Shown: positions 16,708 to 25,321 of the stretch, piece after piece | Layout: each line of letters opens with the position of its first letter | Position numbering within the stretch: the first letter of the stretch is position 1 | Source: Rathayibacter_A sp036510655 | GTDB taxonomy: Bacteria; Actinomycetota; Actinomycetes; Actinomycetales; Microbacteriaceae | DNA: 64,000 bases | Reading direction: 5' to 3' | Assembly: GCA_036510655.1 (NCBI GenBank) | Contig: DATCDQ010000020.1 | Span: 35,930-99,929 of the forward strand | Program-made: the position numbers and the translations under genes | The notes under the pieces: generated by a model | Database searches by the model: none | What the model saw: the letters and a program-made list of their open reading frames with translations, nothing else | What the model was told of the DNA's origin: nothing

Positions 16708-18201
16708 ATGACCGACTTCATCAACCACTGGATCGACGGCACATTCGTCGAGGGCATTTCGACGCGCACCGCACCGGTTTACGACCCTGCAAAGGGTGTC
16801 GCCGAGAAAGAGGTGCGCCTCGGCAGTGCAGCGGATGTCGACACAGCCGTCGCCGCCGCACGTGCGGCTTTTCCGGCGTGGAGTGACACCTCCTGGGCGA
16901 AACGCCTGCAGGTGATGTTCAACTTTCGCGAACTGCTGAACGCGCGGCGGCAGGAGCTCGCTGAAATCCTCACATCCGAGCACGGCAAGGTGCTCTCCGA
17001 CGCGTTCGGTGAGATCACACGCGGCCTCGAGATCGTCGAGTTCGCGCTGGGTCTTCCGCATCTGGCCAAGGGCGAGTACACCGAGAACGCGTCGACCGGC
17101 GTCGACGTCTACTCGACGCGGCAGCCGCTCGGCGTGGTCGGCATCATCACTCCGTTCAACTTTCCGGCGATGGTGCCGCTGTGGTTCTTCCCGATCGCGA
17201 TCGCGGCAGGCAACACCGTCGTGCTGAAGCCGAGCGAGAAGGACCCATCGTCATCGGTGTGGCTGGCCCAGCTCATGCAGGAAGCAGGGCTGCCGGACGG
17301 CGTGATGAATGTGGTGCACGGCGACAAGGAATCCGTGGATGCGTTGCTGACGCATCCGGATGTCGCCTCGATCTCCTTCGTCGGCTCGACCCCGATCGCG
17401 AAGTACATCTATGAAACTGCATCGAAGAACGGCAAGCGTGTGCAAGCGCTCGGCGGCGCGAAGAACCACATGCTGGTGCTGCCGGACGCCGACCTCGACG
17501 TGACGGCCGACGCCGCGGTCAACGCCGGCTTCGGCTCGGCCGGCGAACGCTGCATGGCCATCAGTGTGCTGCTGGTCGTCGACTCTGTCGCCGACGAGCT
17601 CATCGCGAAGATCACCGAACGGATGGCGGGACTCACCACCGGCGACGGACGCCGCGGCTGCGACATGGGGCCGCTCATCACCGGAGTGCATCGCGACAAG
17701 GTCGCATCGTACATCGATCTCGCGACCGAGGACGGCGCATCCGTCGTGGTGGACGGCCGAGACGTCGAGGCAGACGGCGACCCCGACGGCTTCTGGCTCG
17801 GGCCGACCCTGATCGACCGCGTTCCGGTGAGCTCGAAGGTGTACACGGACGAGATCTTCGGCCCGGTGCTCTCCGTCGTGCGGGTGTCGGGGTATGAAGA
17901 GGGCCTGAAGATCATCAACAACGTGCGCTACGGCAATGGCACGGCGATCTTCACGAACGATGGCGGTGCCGCACGGCGCTTCCAACGTGAGGTGCGGGTG
18001 GGCATGATCGGTATCAACGTGCCGATCCCCGTGCCGGTCGCATACTTCTCGTTCGGCGGCTGGAACGACTCGATGTTCGGCGACACGACCGCATACGGTA
18101 CGGAGGGTGTGCGCTTCTTCACGCGAGGTAAGGCTGTGACCAGTCGCTGGCTCGACCCGAGTCACGGCGGCATCAACCTGGGCTTCCCGCAGAACACCTG
18201 A
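16708..18201 (+). CDS. mmsA: CoA-acylating methylmalonate-semialdehyde dehydrogenase
   Basis: Aldehyde dehydrogenase superfamily, 497 aa, the MmsA length. It begins with NHWIDGTFVEG, has TPFNFPAMVPLWFFPIA, the cofactor segment SFVGSTPIAKYI, and the catalytic Cys in FGSAGERCMAIS. The residue pattern GERCMA is characteristic of the CoA-dependent branch. It converts malonate or methylmalonate semialdehyde to acetyl-CoA or propionyl-CoA, finishing uracil and thymine degradation. It sits 68 bases after the aminotransferase gene with a weak AAGGGA ribosome site. Confidence 0.92.
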   Translation: MTDFINHWIDGTFVEGISTRTAPVYDPAKGVAEKEVRLGSAADVDTAVAAARAAFPAWSDTSWAKRLQVMFNFRELLNARRQELAEILTSEHGKVLSDAFGEITRGLEIVEFALGLPHLAKGEYTENASTGVDVYSTRQPLGVVGIITPFNFPAMVPLWFFPIAIAAGNTVVLKPSEKDPSSSVWLAQLMQEAGLPDGVMNVVHGDKESVDALLTHPDVASISFVGSTPIAKYIYETASKNGKRVQALGGAKNHMLVLPDADLDVTADAAVNAGFGSAGERCMAISVLLVVDSVADELIAKITERMAGLTTGDGRRGCDMGPLITGVHRDKVASYIDLATEDGASVVVDGRDVEADGDPDGFWLGPTLIDRVPVSSKVYTDEIFGPVLSVVRVSGYEEGLKIINNVRYGNGTAIFTNDGGAARRFQREVRVGMIGINVPIPVPVAYFSFGGWNDSMFGDTTAYGTEGVRFFTRGKAVTSRWLDPSHGGINLGFPQNT

Positions 18202-18276
18202 GTTGTGCGGCGGCCAATCCTTTCCGCTTGACCGCGCCCGGAGCGCTTCGCGCTGGCCAGGATTTTCGACGCTAAA

Positions 18277-18304
18277 CCGGATTGGCAACCGGTTGCTGAT
18301 CCGG
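18277..18304. promoter_or_regulatory. 28-bp near-perfect palindrome upstream of pyrE
   Basis: The core GCAACCGGTTGC (18285-18296) is a perfect palindrome. It is flanked by a second symmetric pair, CCGGAT on the left and ATCCGG on the right, with only the two intervening bases on each side unmatched. It lies between mmsA and pyrE. The form fits a repressor operator (central CG, LacI-like). A terminator for the pyrimidine-degradation operon is less likely because no T-run follows. Confidence 0.5.
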
Positions 18305-18358
18305 TCTGACGTCAAATCCCCGGTCTAGCGTGAGTGCGCCGAATCAGGAGTCTGACGG

Positions 18359-18931
18359 GTGGTGGACAGTAAGGTTATTTTCGTGACGGACGCGCGACAG
18401 CAGCTCATCGACTACATTTCGGCGGAGGCCCTGTTCCATGGGGACTTCACGCTGACCAGCGGCAAGAAGGCCACGTACTACGTCGACTTACGCAAGGTCA
18501 GCCTCGACCACCGCGTGGCGCCGCTGATCGGGCAGGTCATGATCGACCTCATCGCTGACGTGCCGGATGTCTTCGCCGTGGGCGGCATGACAATGGGAGC
18601 GGATCCGGTCGCGGCAGCCGTACTGCACCAGGGCGCGGCACGTGGGTTGGCCTACGACGCGTTCGTCGTGCGCAAGGAGCCGAAGGATCACGGCCGCGGT
18701 AAGCAGGTCGAAGGGCCGGACCTCGATGGCAAGCGCGTGATCGTGTTGGAAGATACCTCGACAACCGGCGGCTCTCCGCTGCAGGCGATCGAGGCGCTGA
18801 AGAAGGTCGGCGCCGTCATCGCCGGTGTCGCCGTCGTCGTCGATCGCGCAACCGGTGCGAAAGAGGTGATCGAGCGAGCCGGCTACCCCTACTTTGCAGC
18901 CATCGGGCTCGCCGACCTGGGGCTTGCCTAG
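18359..18931 (+). CDS. pyrE: Orotate phosphoribosyltransferase
   Basis: UMP biosynthesis enzyme (190 aa) that joins orotate to PRPP. It has FTLTSGKKATYYVDLRKV near the N-terminus, the flexible loop YDAFVVRKEPKDHGRGKQVEG and the PRPP-binding loop VIVLEDTSTTGGSPLQAIEA. GTG at 18359 has AGGAG 8 bases upstream; GTG at 18383 is an alternative that would remove eight residues and fit many homologues. It follows a pyrimidine-degradation operon on the same strand, separated by a strong palindrome. Confidence 0.92.
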   Translation: MVDSKVIFVTDARQQLIDYISAEALFHGDFTLTSGKKATYYVDLRKVSLDHRVAPLIGQVMIDLIADVPDVFAVGGMTMGADPVAAAVLHQGAARGLAYDAFVVRKEPKDHGRGKQVEGPDLDGKRVIVLEDTSTTGGSPLQAIEALKKVGAVIAGVAVVVDRATGAKEVIERAGYPYFAAIGLADLGLA

Positions 18932-18934
18932 GCT

Positions 18935-20791
18935 GTGGCGGCACACGGCGGCGGGGGCCCGGCAGATCCGACTGGCCCGGCAGATCACTCGGATGACGAC
19001 GTTGCTGGTGACGACGTTGCTGAATCGGACGTAGCGGATGCCGCGGGTGACGACCCCACGGGCGCACTCGGCGGCACCGATTGGCTCCTCGAGCAACTGA
19101 GCGGCGGCCGTACGCCAGAGCCGCGTGCGGCAGAGCCGCCCGCACCGGAGTCGCCCATGCCGGAGCGGCACATGACGGACCGGCCTGTGCCGCAGCCGGA
19201 TATTCCGCAGCAGACGGTGGTGCCGGGGGCGGTGGCAGAGCCTGCTGTGGTGGCTGGTGAGGCGCCGGGTGCTGCAGTGATGCCGGAACCATACGTCGTG
19301 CCTCCGTCGCCCGCGACCGAACCCGCACGACCCGCGGATGCGCCGCTGAAACTGCGTTGGTCATGGGCGACTGAATCGGTGGAGCCGATCCCGCCTGCCG
19401 AACCGGTTGCATCGCCTGACCCCGACGCGTCGTCCGAAGCCGCGGCCGCGCTCGAGCCCGCGGCTCGGGTTGAAACGCCGGCTCCGGTCGAAACACCGAC
19501 TCCGGTTGAAACTCCGACTCCGGTTGAAACTCCGACTCCGGTTGAAACCCCGACTCCGGTTGAAACCCCGACTCCGGTTGAAACCCCGGTTCGAGGGGAG
19601 CCGCCGCGCTTCGCCGTCGGGTTACCACCACGAACGGAAACGGTCGCACCGGCCATGCCCGCTGCCACTACAGCGGACGAGGAGCCTGCTGGCTTCGTGT
19701 GGGGCCTGACGCCCAACGACGACGTCGATCCGTTGGTTCATCCACAAGGGACGGCATCGTCGTCGTCTGAAACTATGCAACTGCCGGAGACCGAGTCGGT
19801 GCCGGAAGCAGCTGTGTTGCCGGAAGCAGCTGTGTTGCCGGAGGCGGCTGCGGTGCCCGAGACTGTGCCATTGCCGGAAACGCCTGCGCTGCCGGAGACT
19901 GCGCCGCTTCGTGCGTCTGCATTGCAGCCTGAGTCTGCATCACCCGAGACAGTCGTGCTGCCACGGCAGGAGACTGCGCAGCTGCCCATCGAGCCGCCCG
20001 CCACGCGTTCAGCACGGCGCCGCGCGGACGATATCACCGCACTCGATGAGGCTTTCGGCCCCGTCCTTGCGAGCCCCGCCGTCATGAGCCCGCCTCCCGC
20101 GAGCTCTCCTGTCGCGGGCCCCGCCTTCGCGGGCCGCGCCGCCGCAGCGCCGACTGCAGTGGCGAGTGCATCCCGTCAGGCAAGAGGTCCGCGCGGACCG
20201 CGCGACGCATCCGGTCGCCGGTCGACGCGTGTGCTGGTCTGGGTGGCCGGCGCGCTGGTGCTCGTGTTGGTCCTGATCGGACTGTTCGTGCTGGGCACCC
20301 GGCTACCCGCAATGCTGCAGGGCGCGCCGACACCGACGTCGACCCCCAAGAAGACGGCGACATCGACGCCCAAGCCGACTCCGACAGTCGTTGCGACCGG
20401 GCCGCAGAGCCCGGGGACGCACGCCTGGGACACCCTGCGCGGCGGCGAATGCCTGCAGCCGTTCACCACACCGTGGGCCCTGACCTTCACCGTCGTCGAT
20501 TGCGCGACCCCGCATGCCGCACAGCTCGTGTACACGGGGGTCTTTTCGACCGATCCCGCCGCGGCATACCCGGGCGTCGACCAGTTGGCCTCGCAGATCA
20601 ACGTGCTGTGTTCTCGGCCCGGTATCCTGAATCTGAGTGCGGCAGCGGGGTTCAGCGATGCGCAGATCCAGGCTGCATATCCTGCGACCTCTGAGCAATG
20701 GCAAAGCGGCCAGCGCTCGTACTTCTGTTTTGTGAATCGCTCCGGTGGCGAGCCGCTGACCGGGAGCATTGCAGGGACGGGTCCATCCTGA
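18935..20791 (+). CDS. Membrane-anchored protein with Pro/Glu-rich repeats and a septum-formation-type C-terminal domain
   Basis: A 618-aa protein starting with GTG 3 bases after pyrE. About 410 residues are low-complexity, acidic and Pro-rich, including six tandem VETPTP-type units (residues ~180-215) and several P-E-A/T runs. A single membrane helix follows (VLVWVAGALVLVLVLIGLFVLG, ~430-452), then a Thr/Pro linker and a globular C-terminal domain of about 115 residues with GECLQPF, VVDCATPHAAQLV, VLCSRPG and YFCFVNRSGG. Its Cys pattern resembles the actinobacterial septum-formation (PF13845-type) domain. Orientation is probably N-terminus inside and the Cys domain outside. The function is unknown. 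Confidence 0.7.
   Translation: MAAHGGGGPADPTGPADHSDDDVAGDDVAESDVADAAGDDPTGALGGTDWLLEQLSGGRTPEPRAAEPPAPESPMPERHMTDRPVPQPDIPQQTVVPGAVAEPAVVAGEAPGAAVMPEPYVVPPSPATEPARPADAPLKLRWSWATESVEPIPPAEPVASPDPDASSEAAAALEPAARVETPAPVETPTPVETPTPVETPTPVETPTPVETPTPVETPVRGEPPRFAVGLPPRTETVAPAMPAATTADEEPAGFVWGLTPNDDVDPLVHPQGTASSSSETMQLPETESVPEAAVLPEAAVLPEAAAVPETVPLPETPALPETAPLRASALQPESASPETVVLPRQETAQLPIEPPATRSARRRADDITALDEAFGPVLASPAVMSPPPASSPVAGPAFAGRAAAAPTAVASASRQARGPRGPRDASGRRSTRVLVWVAGALVLVLVLIGLFVLGTRLPAMLQGAPTPTSTPKKTATSTPKPTPTVVATGPQSPGTHAWDTLRGGECLQPFTTPWALTFTVVDCATPHAAQLVYTGVFSTDPAAAYPGVDQLASQINVLCSRPGILNLSAAAGFSDAQIQAAYPATSEQWQSGQRSYFCFVNRSGGEPLTGSIAGTGPS
19469..19588 (+). repeat. 18-bp in-frame tandem repeat (VETPTP), 6.7 copies
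   Basis: Units of the form GTTGAAACTCCGACTCCG run from 19469 with only a few third-position differences. Copies 3/4 and 5/6 are identical in pairs, which points to recent slippage or unequal exchange. The copy number is likely to vary between strains. Confidence 0.9.
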
Positions 20792-20849
20792 CGTGACGGA
20801 TGCCGCGCCGCGGCCAGTATGCTCCCTCTGTGCGCAGGTTCGTGCGCGG

Positions 20850-20870
20850 TGCGCCAGTTCAACTGGCGCA
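20850..20870. promoter_or_regulatory. Palindrome upstream of GntR remnant (operator candidate)
   Basis: TGCGCCAGTT and AACTGGCGCA are exact inverted arms around a single central C. A TATGCT hexamer (20818-20823) lies just upstream. The arrangement matches an autoregulated GntR/YtrA operon promoter; the regulator gene itself is broken. Confidence 0.45.
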
Positions 20871-20942
20871 TGCCGCACAGGATGGCGCATGGCATTCGTC
20901 GGAGAAGGCCACGGAAAAAAGGAAAGTTAGTCCATCTTCGCC

Positions 20943-21194
20943 GTGCTCTTCCAGATGAACCCGGCGACCGTGAGCAAGGGTATCAACCTGCTCGTCGACC
21001 TGGGTGTGCTGTACAAGAAGCGGGGTATCGGAATGTTCGTCGCACCGGGCGCCCGCGACACCCTGCGCCGGCGCCGCCTGAACGAGTTTCAGGACAAATA
21101 CGTTGAACCGTTGCTGACCGAAGCCAGGGTGCTCGGCATCGACACGGAAACACTGCAGCACCTGATCTCTGAGAAAGTGAAGGACCGCGCATGA
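20943..21194 (+). pseudogene. GntR-family (YtrA-like) regulator, 5'-truncated
   Basis: The 83 residues read MNPATVSKGINLLVDLGVLYKKRGIGMFV, the recognition helix and wing of a short YtrA-type GntR regulator, and then a helical tail. The first 40-45 residues of the winged helix are missing: the upstream sequence does not encode them in any frame. The 4-base overlap with an ABC ATPase start is the normal operon arrangement for this family. With its N-terminal helices gone it cannot form a complete HTH. Confidence 0.65.
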
Positions 21195-21493
21195 GCAACG
21201 CTATCTCTGTGCAATCCGCAACGCGCACGTTCGGGCGTACAAAAGCCATCGACCGGTTGAGTTTCACCGTTGCCGACGGGTCGATTCTCGGCCTGCTCGG
21301 TCGTAACGGTGCCGGCAAGACGACGATCATGTCGATCATCGCCGGCCAGGACCGTCCGACATCCGCAAGCGGCACAGCGGATGCGGCCGGCCGGCTCACC
21401 GCCGACAGAACCGGGCTGCGGTCCCACGCGATCGGCGCACTGCGGTCCGGTGCGCGGCGCGCTGGACGGCAAAGTGCGAGCACAGGCCGCTAG
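21191..21493 (+). pseudogene. ABC transporter ATP-binding protein, 3'-truncated
   Basis: The frame begins as a normal ABC ATPase (ATRTFGRTKAIDRLSFTV, then Walker A GRNGAGKTTIMSII at about residues 37-50). Homology ends around residue 60, where it runs into unrelated sequence. The Q-loop, signature and Walker B are absent. A usual length is 290-300 aa, so about 80 percent is deleted. Confidence 0.75.
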
Positions 21494-21539
21494 CGCCGGT
21501 GTGCAAGTCGAGCGCGCTACCCTGGGTCGAGTCGTCGCG

Positions 21540-21640
21540 GTACAACCCAGGACTGGTCTATGCCCTCGTCGGATTCCTCGGCTATCTGGGTGTGCAATCC
21601 GTCGCCACGACCTTCCCGAAGGGCTTCATGCCACGTGGCG
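21540..21640 (+). pseudogene. Fragment of ABC-transporter permease
   Basis: In the frame beginning at 21499, YNPGLVYALVGFLGYLGVQS followed by VATTFP looks like one membrane helix of a permease that normally follows the ATPase in GntR-ABC operons. Nothing else of the gene remains; the sequence then runs into the 3' end of the GNAT gene on the other strand. Together with the two preceding remnants it shows one operon reduced by internal deletions. Confidence 0.45.
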
Positions 21641-22222
21641 CGCAACGCGGGCCAGCAACCCGCTGCGCACGGCCGGCCACTCGCCGCTGATGATCGAGAA
21701 AACGACGGTGTCTCGGAGCGTGCCGTCGTCCCAGACCTGGTGGTTGCGCAGCACGCCGTCCTGCTTTGCACCCAGTCGCGCGATCGCAGCGCGCGATTGC
21801 TGGTTGTGCCAGTGCGTGCGAAACTCGACAACGTTGCAGCCGAGGGTCTCGAATGCGCGCGTCAGCAGCAGAAGCTTCGCATCCGCGTTGATGCCGCTGC
21901 CGTGCGCACTCGGCGCCATCCAGGTCGAGCCGATCTCCAGCCGCCGGTGCTCGGCCGCGATGTTGAGATAGGTCGTCACCCCGCACACGGCGCCGGTGTC
22001 GTTGCGGCGGATCGACCAAGCGGCAATGCTCCCGGATGCCTGCGCCGCCAGCCTCCGCTCAACCTCCGCAGCGACCTGGGACGGCTCAGGGATGTGCGTG
22101 TACCAGGTCTTCCACAGTTCGCCGTCGGTCACGGCCGCGATCAAGTCGTCGATGTGATCGGTGCTGAGCTGCTCTAGAGTCGCGAGCCTGCCGGTGAACG
22201 TGGGAGCCGCAGCGAAATCCAT
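21626..22222 (-). CDS. GNAT-family N-acetyltransferase (RimJ/RimL-like)
   Basis: Cytoplasmic acetyltransferase of 198 aa. It shows TGRLATLEQLSTDHIDDL at the N-terminus, the acetyl-CoA strand-loop region GAVCGVTTYLNI and IGSTWMAPSAHGSGINADAKLLLLTRAFE, then FRTHWHNQQSRAAIARLGAKQDGVLRNH, the usual RimJ/RimL C-terminal signature. The substrate may be a protein N-terminus or a small amine. An in-frame start 17 codons upstream is possible; neither has a strong ribosome site. Its 3' end abuts the permease fragment, so its terminator may have been lost. Confidence 0.85.
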   Translation of the reverse strand: MDFAAAPTFTGRLATLEQLSTDHIDDLIAAVTDGELWKTWYTHIPEPSQVAAEVERRLAAQASGSIAAWSIRRNDTGAVCGVTTYLNIAAEHRRLEIGSTWMAPSAHGSGINADAKLLLLTRAFETLGCNVVEFRTHWHNQQSRAAIARLGAKQDGVLRNHQVWDDGTLRDTVVFSIISGEWPAVRSGLLARVARHVA

Positions 22223-22318
22223 GGAATAAACGTAGGGCATTCGCAGGCACGGCGGCGACCGTGCGCATCTCACGGCGCGAGTCGCCAGGCTCAGATTGTG
22301 AGTCTGAGATCGCGCGGC

Positions 22319-23119
22319 TCAGATCGCGTCGGTCTCCACCTGCTCGGTCGAAACCAGCTCGTGCACTCCCGAGATGATCTCGTCGGGCCGGAACGGATAG
22401 CGTTCGATCTCGGCGCGATCGCTGATGCCGGTGAGCACGAGGATTGTGTGCAGGCCGGCTTCGATTCCTGCGACGATGTCGGTGTCCATGCGGTCGCCGA
22501 TCATGCCGGTGTTCTCCGAGTGCGCCCCGATCTTGTTCATGGCCGAGCGGAACATCATCGGGTTGGGTTTGCCGACGACGTATGGTTCACGGCCGGTCGC
22601 CTTCGTGATGAGCGCTGCGATCGCGCCCGTGGCAGGGAGGGGTCCGTCGGCGCTCGGCCCCGTCGCATCCGGGTTGGTCGCGATGAAGCGGGCGCCGCCG
22701 ACGATCAGCCGGATCGCCTTCGTAATCGCCTCGAATGAGTAGTTGCGGGTCTCGCCGACCACCACGTAGTCGGGGTTGGTTTCGGTCATGATGAAGCCGG
22801 CCTCGTGCAGGGCGGTCGTGGTGCCCGCTTCGCCGATGACGAACGCGCTGCCGCCGGGCAGCTGCGACTTGCAGAACGCTGCTGTGGCAAGGGCGGAGGT
22901 CCAGATCGACTCTTCGGGGACTTCCAGACCGGATGCTCGCAGTCGCGCCGCCAGGTCGCGCGGCGTGAAGCTCGAGTTGTTGGTCAGAACGAGGAACGGT
23001 GTCTCCGCGTCCCGCCACTGCTGGATCAGTGCTGCGGCGCCGGGCAGTGCCTCATTCTCGTGGACGAGCACGCCGTCCATATCGGTCAGCCAGCATTCGA
23101 TGTCATCGCGGTTGCTCAT
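22319..23119 (-). CDS. HAD-IIA family phosphatase (NagD-like)
   Basis: A 266-aa HAD hydrolase. Motif I is WLTDMDGVLVHENEALPG (Asp nucleophile and Asp acid), motif II is LTNNSS, the lysine is in VVGKPNPMMF and motif III is GMIGDRMDTDIVAGIEAGL. The cap between about 75 and 180 is the C2 alpha/beta type. Likely substrates are nucleotide or sugar monophosphates. A strong AAGGAGG site lies directly before the ATG. Confidence 0.9.
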   Translation of the reverse strand: MSNRDDIECWLTDMDGVLVHENEALPGAAALIQQWRDAETPFLVLTNNSSFTPRDLAARLRASGLEVPEESIWTSALATAAFCKSQLPGGSAFVIGEAGTTTALHEAGFIMTETNPDYVVVGETRNYSFEAITKAIRLIVGGARFIATNPDATGPSADGPLPATGAIAALITKATGREPYVVGKPNPMMFRSAMNKIGAHSENTGMIGDRMDTDIVAGIEAGLHTILVLTGISDRAEIERYPFRPDEIISGVHELVSTEQVETDAI

Positions 23120-23298
23120 TCATGCCTCCTTTTGGCGCTGGCTCCAGAGTAGCCGGGGCATGTGAACCGCAGGTTTCGGGCGCCTGTGCCCACAGGTCCG
23201 GTGTTTTTCGGATTGTGCACTGATCTCACGGCTACCCACTCGCGCACCATCGTTCGAACCTAGGCTTTTACTGGGTTCAATGAGAAACTGAGGGGGTG

Positions 23299-23589
23299 AT
23301 GGAGTTGAGCGACGCGCAGACCTGGACGGTGATCGGCGTGCTTGCCGCCGGTTTCGTCGGGTTCATGTCGGTCATCGTGTCATTGCTGAACCGCACGTTG
23401 ACAGCCGAATTGCGGGGCATTCGCACAGAACTGAGCGGGTTCCGAACCGAGGTGGGGCTACGGTTCGAAAACATCGAGCGGCGTATGGAGGGGTTCGACA
23501 AGCGCATGGATCGGTTCGAGACGCGGTTGGACGGCCTCGATCGCGATGTGCAGGCGCTCATCGGCAAGGTATTCGGCCACGACCAGTAG
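23299..23589 (+). CDS. Small membrane protein with coiled coil
   Basis: Unrecognised 96-residue protein. One membrane helix occupies about residues 8-32 (WTVIGVLAAGFVGFMSVIVSLL), and the rest is a charged helix with heptad-like repeats (FRTEVGLRFENIERRME, FDKRMDRFETRLDGLD). The motif resembles small DUF-type membrane proteins often encoded near toxin or RNA-modification genes, but no function is claimed. A GTG one codon upstream is an alternative start. The TrmH gene starts 9 bases after it. Confidence 0.6.
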   Translation: MELSDAQTWTVIGVLAAGFVGFMSVIVSLLNRTLTAELRGIRTELSGFRTEVGLRFENIERRMEGFDKRMDRFETRLDGLDRDVQALIGKVFGHDQ

Positions 23590-23598
23590 CCTGGGTTG

Positions 23599-24342
23599 GT
23601 GACTGACCCGACGCAACCAGAGTCCGACGCGTCGCCCGAGCACCCGACGGCGGAGCACCCGACGGCCGAGCACCCGACGGCCGAGCGCGCGTTAGCCGAG
23701 CCCGCGTCTGCCGAGCATCCGACGGCGGAATGGACGACGCATGGCGTCGGCCCGTGGCCGGGCGGCCCGGACGCGTGGCCGACCGATCCGAACTATGACC
23801 CGGAACTGCTGCAGCACGGCGACACCCGCAACGTCATCGATCGCTACCGGTATTGGAGCATGGATGCCATCGTCGCCGATCTCGACACGACGCGGCATCC
23901 GTTCCACGTCGCCATCGAGAACTGGCAGCACGACATGAACATCGGCTCGATCGTGCGCAGCGCAAACGCGTTCGGCGCAGACACCGTGCACATCGTCGGT
24001 CGGCGGCGCTGGAACAAACGCGGCGCCATGGTGACCGACCGGTACCAGCACGTCGTGCACCATGCGGACGTTTCGGATCTCGTCGCGTGGGCACGTCACG
24101 AGAACCTGCCGATCATCGCGATCGACAATGTGCCGGGCAGCGTGATCATCGAGACATTTGAGTTTCCGAAGGCGTGCGTGATCGTCTTCGGACAAGAGGG
24201 ACCCGGGCTTTCTGCCGGCCTGCTCGAGGCCGCGGATGCGATCGTCGAGATCAGCCAATTCGGCTCGACGCGCTCGATCAATGCGTCCGCCGCGGCTGCC
24301 GTGGCCATGCATGCCTGGATTCTGCAACACGCGCGGGTGTAA
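23599..24342 (+). CDS. TrmH/SpoU-family RNA 2'-O-methyltransferase
   Basis: SPOUT methyltransferase of 247 aa using S-adenosylmethionine on rRNA or tRNA ribose. The catalytic domain spans about residues 95-245, with motif 1 NWQHDMNIGSIVRSANAFGA, motif 2 VIVFGQEGPGLS and motif 3 STRSINASAAAAVAMHAW forming the knot. The N-terminal 45 residues are an unusual repeat tail in which EHPTA occurs three times in a row, encoded by 15-bp direct repeats (23638-23682), with further degenerate copies. GTG at 23599 is chosen; a TTG one codon upstream is possible. Confidence 0.87.
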   Translation: MTDPTQPESDASPEHPTAEHPTAEHPTAERALAEPASAEHPTAEWTTHGVGPWPGGPDAWPTDPNYDPELLQHGDTRNVIDRYRYWSMDAIVADLDTTRHPFHVAIENWQHDMNIGSIVRSANAFGADTVHIVGRRRWNKRGAMVTDRYQHVVHHADVSDLVAWARHENLPIIAIDNVPGSVIIETFEFPKACVIVFGQEGPGLSAGLLEAADAIVEISQFGSTRSINASAAAAVAMHAWILQHARV

Positions 24343-24385
24343 CGGAAACGGTGCGGTAGAACGCCGTGCCCTGGCTTGCGCGTTG

Positions 24386-25252
24386 TCAGGTGTCGGCGCC
24401 CGGCGCAGGAGGCTTGCCTGCCTCGCGGGCGATCTCGGCGATCCGCGTTGAATCGATGTCGAACACCTCGGCGCCGTCATCCGGACCCGGCGCGGAGATG
24501 ATCGTCACGCGAGGCGCATCGGCCACGGCGGGCGGCAGGTCGATGAGCGCGAACCCCGCCCCGACGGTTGCGCGCTCGTGACCGGGCGGGGCGATGGCAT
24601 CCGAGGTGTTCGTGATGCCGGGGGCGACCACGACCGGGATGCCGCCCGCACTCGTGACCAGGCTGTGGTGGTAGTGGCCGCTGAGGATCAGCCGCACGTC
24701 CGCCTGCTCGCACACGTCGAGCAGGTCGCGTGGTCGTTCGAGTTCGAGCGCGGCCAGCAGCGGGGTGGATGCCGGCACCGGCGGGTGGTGCAGCACCACG
24801 ACGGTGCCGCTGGGCGCCGGCGTCGCCAACTCCTCGCGCAGCCACTGAAGGCTCGCGGCCTCCAATTCGCCGTAGCCGTACCTTGGCACCGATGAGTCGA
24901 GGTGGATCACCCGCACCCCGTGCACGGTCACGACGCCGCGGCGCTCGCCGAGCATCTGCTCGAACGCGGCGCGCAGGTCATGATTGCCCATCGCGTACAC
25001 GACGACCGCGCCCCGCGCCGCCGCCCACGGTTCGACGAGGTCGCGCAGGATGCCGTACGAGGCAGGTGATCCGTCGTTGGAGAGATCTCCCGAGAGCACC
25101 ACCACGTCGACCTGTTCGAGCGCCGCCGCCCGATCGAGCACCCGACGCAGCGCGGCCGTGGTGTCGACGAGCCCGTAGTGCAGGGTGCCGTCGCCGAACA
25201 GGTGCGTGTCCGACAGGTGCACGATGCGTAGTGGTCTCGTCTCGGTAGTCAC
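24386..25252 (-). CDS. Metallophosphoesterase, CpdA-like (3',5'-cyclic nucleotide phosphodiesterase family)
   Basis: A 288-aa dinuclear-metal phosphodiesterase. Motifs run in order: HLSDTHLFG, VVLSGDLSNDGSP, YAMGNHDLR, VVLHHPP and LILSGHYHHS, matching the D-x-H, G-D, G-N-H-D/E, H and G-H-x-H set. The C-terminus is Pro-rich. cAMP hydrolysis is the family precedent; the substrate is inferred. Confidence 0.87.
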   Translation of the reverse strand: MTTETRPLRIVHLSDTHLFGDGTLHYGLVDTTAALRRVLDRAAALEQVDVVVLSGDLSNDGSPASYGILRDLVEPWAAARGAVVVYAMGNHDLRAAFEQMLGERRGVVTVHGVRVIHLDSSVPRYGYGELEAASLQWLREELATPAPSGTVVVLHHPPVPASTPLLAALELERPRDLLDVCEQADVRLILSGHYHHSLVTSAGGIPVVVAPGITNTSDAIAPPGHERATVGAGFALIDLPPAVADAPRVTIISAPGPDDGAEVFDIDSTRIAEIAREAGKPPAPGADT

Positions 25253-25321
25253 GGCATCACCCTACGGCAGAGCACCGTCATCGACTCGGACGTGTTGCCG
25301 ACCTCGGCACCGGATGCTCGC

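Noticed and set aside
19469..19588. Regular 18-bp repeats considered as a CRISPR array
   Set aside because: No spacers: the units are contiguous and in frame, encoding VETPTP.
23223..23290. GTTCGAAC-containing stretch considered as tRNA T-arm or SOS box
   Set aside because: No acceptor, D or anticodon arms can be folded around it, and the SOS consensus does not fit.
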